Source: Aquarana catesbeiana (lineage: Eukaryota > Chordata > Amphibia > Anura > Ranidae). Taken from it: 64,000 nt of DNA. Both the position numbers and the translations under genes were made by a program. Under the pieces are notes generated by a model that was given only the letters and a program-made list of their open reading frames with translations, had not been told where the DNA came from and did not search any database. This document shows positions 21,029 to 30,731 of this stretch, piece by piece (position 1 is the first letter of the stretch; every line of letters begins with the position of its first letter). The stretch spans positions 38,620,338-38,684,337 of the forward strand of contig NC_133336.1 in NCBI RefSeq assembly GCF_042186555.1. Reading direction: 5' to 3'.

Positions 21029-23219
21029 GGCTGGGTTCACACTGGTCCGACAAACGCTCCGACATTGGGAGCTCATGTCGCATGACGTGTGAAATTTAAT
21101 GTTTCCCTATGGGAGCCGTCCTAACTGGTCCGACACAAGTCGTTCCGACTTTAGAAATGCTCCCTGTACTACTTTGGTCCGACTTTGATCCTACTTCAGT
21201 CTATTGACTATCATTGAAGTCGGATCAAAGTCGGATTGCCGTCTTGCATGATCCGACTTTGGCACGCGACTTGTGCTCAGATGTTCTTGAGGGGGAACTC
21301 CGCGCCAAATTTTAAATAAAAAACCGGCATGGGTTCCCCCTCCAAGAGCATACCAGGCCCTTGGGTCTGGTATGGACCTTGAGGGGAACCCCCTACGCCG
21401 ATAAAAACGGCGTGGGGGTCCCCCCCAATCCATACCAGACCCTTATCCGAGCACGCAGCCCGGCCGGACAGGAATGGGGGTGGGGACGAGCGAGCGCCCC
21501 CCCCCCCTCCTGAGCCGTACCAGGCCGCATGCCCTCAACATGGGGGGTTGGTGCTTTGGGGGAGGGGGCGCGCTGCGGCCCCCCACCCCAAAGCACCTTG
21601 TCCCCATGTTGATGAGGACAAGGGCCTCTTCCCGACAACCCTGGCCGTTGGTTGTCGGGGTCTGCGGGCGGGGGGCTTATCGGAATCCGGGAGCCCCCTT
21701 TAATAAGGGAGCCCCCAGATCCCGGCCCCCCACCCTATGTGAATGAGTATGGGGTACAGCGTACCCCTACCCATTCACCTAGGAAAAAAGTGTCAATTTA
21801 AAAAAAAAACACTACACAGATTTTTAAAGCATTTTATTAGACAGCTCCGGGGGTCTTCTTCCGACTTCGGGGGTCTCTCCGGTTCTTCTCCACGCTCTCC
21901 GGATCTTCTGCCGGGCTCCTCCGCTCTCTTCTGCTCTTTTGCCGCTCTTTTGCTAAAGCGGAGGAGCCCGGTCTTCGGTCTTCAATCTTCTGCCTTCTGC
22001 CTTCTGCCTTCTGCCTTCTGCCCTCTTCTCCTGATGTTGACACGACGCTCTCTGGGGTTGGAATGCTCTCTGTGCGCTCTGCTCTGACTTATATAGGCGG
22101 TGACCCCGCCCCCTTATGCCGTCACAGTCCCTGGGCATGCTGGGACTGTGACGTTTTAGGGGGCGTGGTCATCGGGTGATGACCACGCCCCCTAAAACGT
22201 CACAGTCCCAGCATGCCCAGGGACTGTGACGGCATAAGGGGGCGGGGTCACCGCCTATATAAGTCAGAGCAGAGCGCACAGAGAGCATTCTAGCCCCAGA
22301 GAGCGTCGTGTCAACATCAGGAGAAGAGGGCAGAAGGCAGAAGGCAGAAGGCAGAAGGCAGAAGGCAGAAGGCAGAAGATTGAAGACCGGGCTCCTCCGC
22401 TTTAGCAAAAGAGCGGCAAAAGAGCAGAAGAGAGCGGAGGAGCCCGGCAGAAGATCCGGAGAGCGTGGAGAAGAACCGGAGAGACCCCCGAAGTCGGAAG
22501 AAGACCCCCGGAGCTGTCTAATAAAATGCTTTAAAAATCTGTGTAGTGTTTTTTTTAAATTGACACTTTTTTCCTAGGTGAATGGGTAGGGGTACGCTGT
22601 ACCCCATACTCATTCACATAGGGTGGGGGGCCGGGATCTGGGGGCTCCCTTATTAAAGGGGGCTCCCGGATTCCGATAAGCCCCCCGCCCGCAGACCCCG
22701 ACAACCAACGGCCAGGGTTGTCGGGAAGAGGCCCTTGTCCTCATCGACATGGGGACAAGGTGCTTTGGGGTGGGGGGGCCGCAGCGCGCCCCCCTCCCCC
22801 AAGGCACCACCCCCCATGTTGAGGGCATGCGGCCTGGTACGGTTCAGGAGGGGGGGGGGCGCTCGCTCGTCCCCACCCCCATTCCTGTCCGGCCGGGCTG
22901 CGTGCTCGGATAAGGGTCTGGTATGGATTGGGGGCGACCCCCCACGCCGTTTTTTCGGCGTAGGGGGTTCCCTTCAAGGTCCATACCAGACCCAAGGGCC
23001 TGGTATGCCTCTGGAGGGGGAACCCATGCCGGTTTTTTATTTAAAATTTGGCGCGGAGTTCCCCCCTAAAGATTCATACCAAACACAGTGCCGGCATTGG
23101 CGGGGATCCAAGTCGGATCCCCGTTCATTGAAAGTCGGACACATGCCGGCTTCATGTCGCAGGGCAAAGTCGGATCCAAAGTAGGACGGCTGTCGTGTCG
23201 CACCAGTGTGAACCCAGCC
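21029..23219. mobile_element. Type B palindromic TNA element (cluster unit 5)
   Basis: Inverse orientation of unit 2: the type A-like end is on the left and the GTGCGACACGACAGCC end on the right. The centre is at about 22174-22177 (GGGT loop kept). Minus-strand TATATAAG lies at 22088-22095 and plus-strand at 22256-22263. AATAAA signals lie at 21833-21838 (minus) and 22520-22525 (plus). GGCAGAA heptamers number five in the left arm and seven in the right. Confidence 0.88.
22088..22263. promoter_or_regulatory. Back-to-back promoter core of unit 5
   Basis: Two TATATAAG boxes (22088-22095 minus, 22256-22263 plus) face away from each other across the palindrome centre. Each is preceded by a GC box and the GTCACAGTCCC/GGGACTGTGAC hairpin. 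Confidence 0.5.
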
Positions 23220-23222
23220 TTA

Positions 23223-25364
23223 GGCTGGGTTCACACTGGTGCGACACGACAGCCGTCCTACTTTGGATCCGACTTTGCCCTGCGACATGAAGCCGGCATG
23301 TGTCCGACTTTCAATGAACGGGGATCCGACTTGGATCCCCGCCAATGCCGGCACTGTGTTTGGTATGAATCTTTAGGGGGGAACTCCGCGCCAAATTTTA
23401 AATGAAAAACCGGCATGGGTTCCCCCTCCAGAGGCATACCAGGCCCTTGGGTCTGGTATGGACCTTGAGGGGAACCCCCTACGCCGAAAAAACGGCGTGG
23501 GGGGTCGCCCCCAATCCATACCAGACCCTTATCCGAGCACGCAGCCCGGCCGGACAGGAATGGGGGTGGGGACGAGCGAGCGCCCCCCCCCTCCTGAACC
23601 GTACCAGGCCGCATGCCCTCAACATGGGGGGTGGTGCCTTGGGGGAGGGGGGCGCGCTGCGGCCCCCCCACCCCAAAGCACCTTGTCCCCATGTCGATGA
23701 GGACAAGGGCCTCTTCCCGACAACCCTGGCCGTTGGTTGTCGGGGTCTGCGGGCGGGGGGCTTATCGGAATCCGGGAGCCCCCTTTAATAAGGGAGCCCC
23801 CAGATCCCGGCCCCCCACCCTATGTGAATGAGTATGGGGTACAGCGTACCCCTACCCATTCACCTAGGAAAAAAGTGTCAATTTAAAAAAAAACACTACA
23901 CAGATTTTTAAAGCATTTTATTAGACAGCTCCGGGGGTCTTCTTCCGACTTCGGGGGTCTCTCCGGTTCTTCTCCACGCTCTCCGGATCTTCTGCCGGGC
24001 TCCTCCGCTCTCTTCTGCTCTTTTGCCGCTCTTTTGCTAAAGCGGAGGAGCCCGGTCTTCAATCTTCTGCCTTCTGCCTTCTGCCTTCTGCCCTCTTCTC
24101 CTGATGTTGACACGACGCTCTCTGGGGCTAGAATGCTCTCTGTGCGCTCTGCTCTGACTTATATAGGCGGTGACCCCGCCCCCTTATGCCGTCACAGTCC
24201 CTGGGCATGCTGGGACTGTGACGTTTTAGGGGGCGTGGTCATCACCCCCTAAAACGTCACAGTCCCAGCATGCCCAGGGACTGTGACGGCATAAGGGGGC
24301 GGGGTCACCGCCTATATAAGTCAGAGCAGAGCGCACAGAGAGCATTCTAGCCCCAGAGAGCGTCGTGTCAACATCAGGAGAAGAGGGCAGAAGGCAGAAG
24401 GCAGAAGATTGAAGACCGAAGACCGGGCTCCTCCGCTTTAGCAAAAGAGCGGCAAAAGAGCAGAAGAGAGCGGAGGAGCCCGGCAGAAGATCCGGAGAGC
24501 GTGGAGAAGAACCGGAGAGACCCCCGAAGTCGGAAGAAGACCCCCGGAGCTGTCTAATAAAATGCTTTAAAAATCTGTGTAGTGTTTTTTTTTTAAATTG
24601 ACACTTTTTTCCTAGGTGAATGGGTAGGGGTACGCTGTACCCCATACTCATTCACATAGGGTGGGGGGCCGGGATCTGGGGGCTCCCTTATTAAAGGGGG
24701 CTCCCGGATTCCGATAAGCCCCCCGCCCGCAGACCCCGACAACCAACGGCCAGGGTTGTCGGGAAGAGGCCCTTGTCCTCATCAACATGGGGACAAGGTG
24801 CTTTGGGGTGGGGGGCCGCAGCGCGCCCCCTCCCCCAAAGCACCAACCCCCCATGTTGAGGGCATGCGGCCTGGTACGGCTCAGGAGGGGGGGGGGCGCT
24901 CGCTCGTCCCCACCCCCATTCCTGTCCGGCCGGGCTGCGTGCTCAGATAAGGGTCTGGTATGGATTGGGGGGGACCCCCACGCCGTTTTTATCGGCGTAG
25001 GGGGTTCCCCTCAAGGTCCATACCAGACCCAAGGGCCTGGTATGCTCTTGGAGGGGGAACCCATGCCGGTTTTTTATTTAAAATTTGGCGCGGAGTTCCC
25101 CCTCAAGAACATCTGAGCACAAGTCGCGTGCCAAAGTCGGATCATGCAAGACGGCAATCCGACTTTGATCCGACTTCAATGATAGTCAATAGACTGAAGT
25201 AGGATCAAAGTCGGACCAAAGTAGTACAGGGAGCATTTCTAAAGTCGGAACGACTTGTGTCGGACCAGTTAGGACGGCTCCCATAGGGAAACATTAAATT
25301 TCACACGTCATGCGACATGAGCTCCCAATGTCGGAGCGTTTGTCGGACCAGTGTGAACCCAGCC
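23223..25364. mobile_element. Type B palindromic TNA element (cluster unit 6)
   Basis: Same orientation as unit 2. TATATAAG boxes lie at 24158-24165 (minus) and 24313-24320 (plus), and AATAAA at 23917-23922 (minus) and 24556-24561 (plus). The palindrome centre near 24235-24250 has lost the GGGTGATGACCACG part, leaving GGTCATCACCCCC. Confidence 0.88.
24158..24320. promoter_or_regulatory. Back-to-back promoter core of unit 6
   Basis: Mirror TATATAAG boxes with GC boxes as in units 2 and 5, with a shortened centre. Confidence 0.5.
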
Positions 25365-25367
25365 TAA

Positions 25368-25788
25368 TCCTACTTTGCTCTGCGACATCAGTCCTACATT
25401 GATCCTACACTGGTCCTACATCCATCCGACTTTCATGAACAGGATACTACTTTGATCCAACTTTTCAGATAGTACACTTGTCCTTTGACCAATCAAAACT
25501 AACACACAATGGGAGGGGCTACAGCAGGGGGCAGAAAATAACACAATGTTGGATGCCAAAGTCGGATGGTTAGGACAAGGATCTGACTTTGATCCTACTT
25601 CAATGATAGTCAATGGGCTGAAGTAGGATCAAAGTTGGACCAAAGTAGTTCAGGGAGCATTTTCAAAGTCGGACTGACTTGTGTCGGACCAGTTAAGACG
25701 GCTCCCATAGGGAAATATTGATTTTCACACGTCATGCGACATGAGCTCCCAATGTCGGAGTGTTTGTCGGACCAGTGTGAACCCAGCC
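25368..25788 (-). mobile_element. Type A TNA element lacking its outer 40 bp (cluster unit 7)
   Basis: Starts TCCTACTTTGCTCTGCGACA, which is internal in unit 4, and ends GTGTGAACCCAGCC. It is probably the continuation of unit 3, split by insertion of units 4-6. Confidence 0.75.
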
Positions 25789-25791
25789 TCA

Positions 25792-27833
25792 GGCTGGGTT
25801 CACACTGGTGCGACACGACAGCCGTCCTACTTTGGATCCGACTTTGCCCTGCGACATGAAGCCGGCATGTGTCCGACTTTCAATGAACGGGGATCCGACT
25901 TGGATCCCCGCCAATGCCCGGCACTGTGTTTGGTATGAATCTTTAGGGGGAACTCTGCGCCAAATTTTAAATAAAAAACTGGCATGGGTTCCCCCTCCAA
26001 GAGCATACCAGGCCCTTGGGTCTGGTATGGACCTTAAGGGGAACCCCCTACGCCGAAAAAACGGCGTGAGGGTCCCCCCCAATCCATATCCTTATCCGAG
26101 CACGCAGCCCGGCCGGACAGGAATGGGGGTGGGGACGGACGAGCGAGCGCCCCCCCCCCCCCCCTCCTGAACCGTCCCAGGCCGCATGCCCTCAACATGG
26201 GGGGGTTGGTGCCTTGGGGGAGAGGGGCGCGCTGCGGGCCCCCCACCCCAAAGCACCTTGTCCCCATGTTGATGAGGACAAGGGCCTCTTCCCGACAACC
26301 CTGGCCGTTGGTTGTCGGGGTCTGCGGGCGGAGGGCTTATCGGAATCTGGGAGCCCCCTTTAATAAGGGGGCCCCCAGATCCCGGCCCCCCACCCTATGT
26401 GAATGAGTATGGGGTACATGGTACCCCTACCCATTCACCTAGGGAAAAGTGTCAATAAAAAAAAAACACAGTACACAAGTTTCAAGATTAATTTATTGGG
26501 CAGCTCCGGTATCTTCTTCCGACTTGGGGGGGGAGGGGGTGTCTTCTTCCGACTTCTCCCGGTGTTCCGCCTCTTCTCCCGGGCCCCGCCGCTATCTTCT
26601 TCCAGCTCTATTGTCAGCGAGGGGCCCGGTCTGCTGCCGCTGTCTTGTCGCCGCTGTCACGCCGCTTCTTCTCTTCATCTCTTCTTCCGATGTTGACACG
26701 ACGCTCTCTCCGGCTAGAATGCCCTCTGTGCGCTCTGCTCTGACTTATATAGGCGGTGACCCCGCCCCCTTATGCCGTCACAGTCCCTGGGCATGATGAC
26801 CACGCCCCCTAAAACGTCCCAGTCCCAGCATGCCCAGGGACTGTGACGGCATAAGGGGGCGGGGTCACCGCCTATATAAGTCAGAGCGGAGTGCCCAGAG
26901 TGCATTCCAGCCCGGGAGAGCGTCGTGTCAACATCAGGAGAAGAGGGCAGAAGGCAGAAGTTTGAAGACCGGAGCCCGGCAGAAGATCCGGAGAGCGCGG
27001 AGAAGAACCGGAGAGACCCCCGAAGTCGGAAGAAGACCCTCGGAGCTGTCTAATAAAGTACTTTAAAAATCAGTGTAGTGTTTTTTTTTAATTGACACTT
27101 TTTCCCTAGGTGAATGGGTAGGGGTACGATGTACCCTATACTCATTCACATAGGGTGGGGGGCCGGGATCTGGGGGCCCCCTTATTAAAGGGGGCTCCCG
27201 GATTCCGATAAGCCCCCGCCCGCAGACCCCGACAACCAACGGCCAGGGTTGTCGGGAAGAGGCCCTTCCTTGTCCTCATCAACATGGGGACAGCGCGCCC
27301 CCCTCTCCCCCAAGGCACTAACCCCCCCATGTTGAGGGCATGCGGCCTGGTACGGTTCAGGAGGGGGGGTGCTCGCTCGTCCCCACCCCCATTCCTGTCC
27401 GGCCGGGCTGCGTGCTCGGATAAGGGTCTGGTATGGATTTGGGGGGACCCCCACGCCGTTTTTTCGGCGTAGGGGGTTCCCCTCAAGGTCCATACCAGAC
27501 CTAAGGGCCTGGTATGCTCTTGGGGGAACCCATGCCGGTTTTTTATTTAAAATTTGGCGCGGAGTTCCCCCTCAAGATCATCTGAGCACAAGTCGCGTGC
27601 CGAAGTCGGATCATGCGAGACAGCGATCCGACTTTGATCCGACTTCAATGATAGTCAATAGGCTGAAGTAGGATCAAAGTCGGATCAAAGTAGTACAGAG
27701 AGCATTTCTAAAGTCGGAACGACTTGTGTCGGACCAGTTAGGACGGCTCCCATAGGGAAACATTGGATTTCACATGTCATGCGACATGAGCTCCCAATGT
27801 CGGAGCGTTTGTCGGACCAGTGTGAACCCAGCC
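25792..27833. mobile_element. Type B palindromic TNA element, asymmetric (cluster unit 8)
   Basis: TATATAAG lies at 26744-26751 (minus) and 26873-26880 (plus), and AATAAA at 26492-26497 (minus) and 27052-27057 (plus). The left arm leader (about 26500-26700) differs strongly from the other arms but keeps a hairpin in the same place. The right arm leader is shortened and lacks that hairpin's inner part. About 34 bp are missing from the left side of the centre near 26795. Confidence 0.85.
26744..26880. promoter_or_regulatory. Back-to-back promoter core of unit 8
   Basis: Mirror TATATAAG boxes with GC boxes. The central spacer is shorter and asymmetric compared with units 2 and 5. Confidence 0.48.
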
Positions 27834-28261
27834 TCAAGGATGATCAGGGAAACAGGATGCACCTGAGCTCAATTTTGAGTGTCATGGCAAAGGCTGTGAA
27901 TACATGTACATTGGACCTTTTTGTTTTTTATTTTTAATAAATTTGCAAAGATTTCAAACAAACTTCTTTCACGTTGTCATTATGGGGTATTGTTTGTAGA
28001 TTTTTGAAGAAGATAATGAATTTAATCAATTTATGGATAAGGCTTTAACATAACAAAATGTGGAAAAAGTGAGGCGCTGTGAATACTTTCTGGATGCACT
28101 GTATCTGGTAATGCACTAGGCCTTTGCATCCTTTTTTCTTTTTGTTTGTTTTGAGATAACTTTGGCCAGGTTCTCCTCCATTCACATCCAAGTATCCACC
28201 CATCAAGGCATTCTGTTCTTAAGAACCAACCTACAGCGTGCATCAGGGCTGAGGGCTCTAA

Positions 28262-28646
28262 TGCCGCGTACACACGAGCGGACTTTACGGCAGACTTGGT
28301 CCGGAGGACCGGATCGTGTGTGGGCTCCAGTGGACTTATTTTTCCCAAAAGTTCGACGAACCTAGAAATGAAACCTGTTTCAAATCTTTCCGACGGACTC
28401 GAGTCCGGTCGAAAAGTCCGCTCCTCTGTATGCTAGACCGACGGACAAAAAACGACGCTAGGGCAGCTATTGGCTACTGTCAACTTCCTTGTTTTAGTCC
28501 GGTCGTACGTCATCACGTACGAATCCATCGGACTTTGGTTGATCGTGTATAGGCAAGTCCGTTCATTCGGAAAGTCAGTCGGAAAGTCCGTCGAAAAGTC
28601 CGCCGGACCTAGTCCGTCGAAAAGTCCACCCGTGTGTACGCGGCAT
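28262..28646. mobile_element. TNA-type MITE, family C copy 1
   Basis: Ends TGCCGCGTACACACGAGCGG and CCGTGTGTACGCGGCA. TAA lies on the left (28259-28261) and TTA on the right (28647-28649). The interior is dense in GTCCG/CGGAC words and has a GGCAGCTATTGGCTACTGTC centre. PIF/Harbinger-like by end pattern and 3-bp flank. Non-coding. Confidence 0.85.
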
Positions 28647-28650
28647 TAAA

Positions 28651-29498
28651 GTGGTTGAAAAGGCTGAAGGTGTTTTACCTTCATGCATTCTATGTATGAA
28701 AATAAAAAACCTGTGTGCTGCTCCCCCCACAGCCCCCCGTAACACTCACCTGAGCCCCCTCTCGATCCAGCGATGTGCATAGGGGCCCTCGGCTGTCCTG
28801 GGTCTCTCTCTCCTTATTGGCTGACACAGCAGTGGGTGCCATTGGCTCCCACTGCTGTCAATCACAGCCAGTGAGCCAATGAGGAGAAAGTTGGGGCAGG
28901 GCTGAGCCACAGCTCTATGCATACCTCCCAACATTTTGAGATGGGAGTGAGAGACACCTACTAACAAACATATGTAGGCATAGGACACGCCCCCTGCCAC
29001 ACCCTCTAAAAGGAGAATTAACAAAAAAAAAGGTTAATTAAATCCACAAGGGCTTTTTTTTACCACTACTATTCCTTTATATTGGCTTTTAAAATGTACA
29101 AATGCAGCAATCTAGAAATTGGATGAAAGGTTTAGCACTGGGAAACACTTTTTGAAAGATAAAAGTGCATTTTATATACTATATGGATCAGACCAAAATG
29201 AGGGGGACAGAGGGACAATGCTCCAAATCAGGGACAGTCCCTTGAAATCAGGGACAGTTGGGAGCTATGGCTCTATGTGTCTATAGGGCACAGCTCAGTA
29301 GCGAGCACACACCAGTGCCCCCAAAGCAAGGGGCTTGCTATTGGGGGCACTGGTCAAGGGGGAGGAGCCAGGAGCACTAGCGGGGGACCCGAGAAGAAGA
29401 GAATCGGCGCTGCTCTGTGCAAAAACAATTGCACAGAGCAGGTAAGTATGACATGTTTGTTATTAAAAAAAAAAAAATACACAACCTTTAATATCACT
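28651..29498. mobile_element. TTAA-type element, host of hAT-like MITE copy 3
   Basis: The left end AGTGGTTGAAAAGGC directly follows TTAA (28647-28650). The right end reversed is AGTGATATTAAAGG, next to TCAA (29499-29502), probably a mutated TTAA. It hosts 28920-29269. A similar right end appears at about 62110-62183. Confidence 0.6.
28920..29269 (+). mobile_element. hAT-like MITE, family A copy 3
   Basis: Ends CATACCTCCCAAC and GTTGGGAGCTATG, with a perfect 8-bp duplication GCTCTATG at 28912-28919 and 29270-29277. Eight-base duplications are the mark of hAT elements. Confidence 0.82.
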
Positions 29499-29502
29499 TC
29501 AA

Positions 29503-30630
29503 GAGAAGTACTCAGGCAAGGTGCTTTAATGCATTTAGGAAGCTATATACAGTACAGAAACCTACCAGACCTTCCCGCCAGCCATAGTTTCTTTGCAATG
29601 CATAGGAAAGCATAGAGACCCAATGAAGACATCACTGGGTCTAAAATAAGGAATGTAGTAGAAACAAAAAGATTTTATCTAAAATGTCATTATCATATTG
29701 ATTGGGGGTTGAGGACGGAGGCAAAACACAGGCAGATTCAACTTCACTTTGTTCACACGTGGGGACGGTAAAACCCTGCAGTTGAGCTGCGCATTTACCA
29801 TCCCCTTAACTGCTACCCCCTTAAGTTGCTGAGGCAGCGGTCGGGGGTGTAAACATGCAGCAACCGCGGCAAGAAATATACCCCATCGCTTCACTCTTCA
29901 GGGAGTACCACTAGTGTGAACGAGCCCTTTAAGTCTGAACTCCAGGCAAACTGGTGAAATCGATAAGAGTAATATACTGTGCAGTATACTTAGTGGGTCC
30001 ATCCAGGATATACTTATGTACTGTATATAATGTTATGCTGGCATGTACAGGTTAAAATGCAGCCATGGAAACATCTTCTGTTAAATATATTTATCGTTTT
30101 GATGCAGCAAGCATGTCTCCTGTGTGCTGCCCCCAGATGTCAAACACAAAAAAATGATAGCGTACAACATTACATGGTATCAGAAGCCGAAGATCCTTGC
30201 AGCATCAAGAAAGACCCATAAATACAAGCTAAATCACTTTTGCCATAAGAAAAAAAGGAGTTTTTTTGGTGTCCAGTCGCTCATCAAGAAGTGAGATGTT
30301 GTAAGCCTTTCAGAAAAATGGGAAATGTCTTCACAAAATGCTGATGTTATCTTCAAATGTCCCCATAAAGCATACAAAGAAGAGGGAGAAAATGCTGTCA
30401 TTTACTCATGTGCTGTAAACAAAGCTGGGGACATTTGCAGAATGGCGGAGGAGAAAACATAGTTGAATATCTAGTACAACAGATACACAGGCCACATGAG
30501 CCCAAAAGCAAATCTCCTTTTTCGAAGGGTGTATTTATTATAAAAAAAACAAAACAAAAAAAAAAAAATATTTGCATAGCTGTTTGTTGAAACTGCCTGT
30601 AAATTCTTTCTGTGCAAATGGGGCAATATT
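29503..30630. other. Non-coding stretch with one probable MITE end
   Basis: Bases about 29748-29928 run from GTTCACACGTGG to CCACTAGTGTGAACGAGCCC, an inverted-repeat pair resembling the element end at 13728. Nothing else was recognised. An A-run lies at 30541-30570. Confidence 0.4.
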
Positions 30631-30731
30631 AGGGAAATACCACACTATGATCACTAGATGGCGCTGGGTAGCATAGCAAGTAAGTAGGTTCCTCAGCTCC
30701 ATCTAGTGGACATAATGTGGTATTTTCCCCA
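30631..30731. repeat. Short hairpin repeat with two inverted CTCF-like motifs
   Basis: GGGAAATACCACACTATGAT at the left pairs with the right end ATAATGTGGTATTTTCCCC. Inside are TCACTAGATGGCGCTG (30651-30666) and, on the minus strand, TCCACTAGATGGAG (30697-30710). Both fit the CTCF core consensus (CCASYAGRKGGCR) at 12 of 13 positions. Confidence 0.6.

Larger units (their letters stand above)
17877..27833. mobile_element. Composite cluster of TNA-type elements inside the Tc1 element
   Basis: The block starts GGCTGGGTTCACACTTGTC and ends GTGTGAACCCAGCC. The flanks are TGA (17874-17876) and TCA (27834-27836). It consists wholly of elements with the same ends, joined head to tail by single trinucleotides: TCA 18330, TCA 20505, TTA 20548, TTA 21026, TTA 23220, TAA 25365 and TCA 25789. 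Two element types alternate: a ~450-bp type A and a 2.0-2.2-kb palindromic type B. Confidence 0.9.
16505..28101 (-). mobile_element. Tc1-like transposon split by a 9,957-bp insertion
   Basis: The left end CAGTGCATCCGGAAAGCATT begins at 16505 and the matching right end TTTCTGGATGCACTG stops at 28101. TA lies on both sides (16503-16504 and 28102-28103). The long inverted repeats carry the same internal words (AACAAAATGTGGAAAAAGTG and ATTTGCAAAGATTTCAAACA), as in IR/DR-type Tc1 elements. Removing 17877-27833 leaves about 1,640 bp, the normal Tc1 size, with transposase on the minus strand. The junction then reads from AGAAACATC directly to AAGGATGATCAGGGAAACAG, as expected for this family. Confidence 0.93.

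Noticed and set aside
30408..30590. Short ORF with lysine-rich tail
   Set aside because: The tail is the A-run at 30541-30570. There is no other support.
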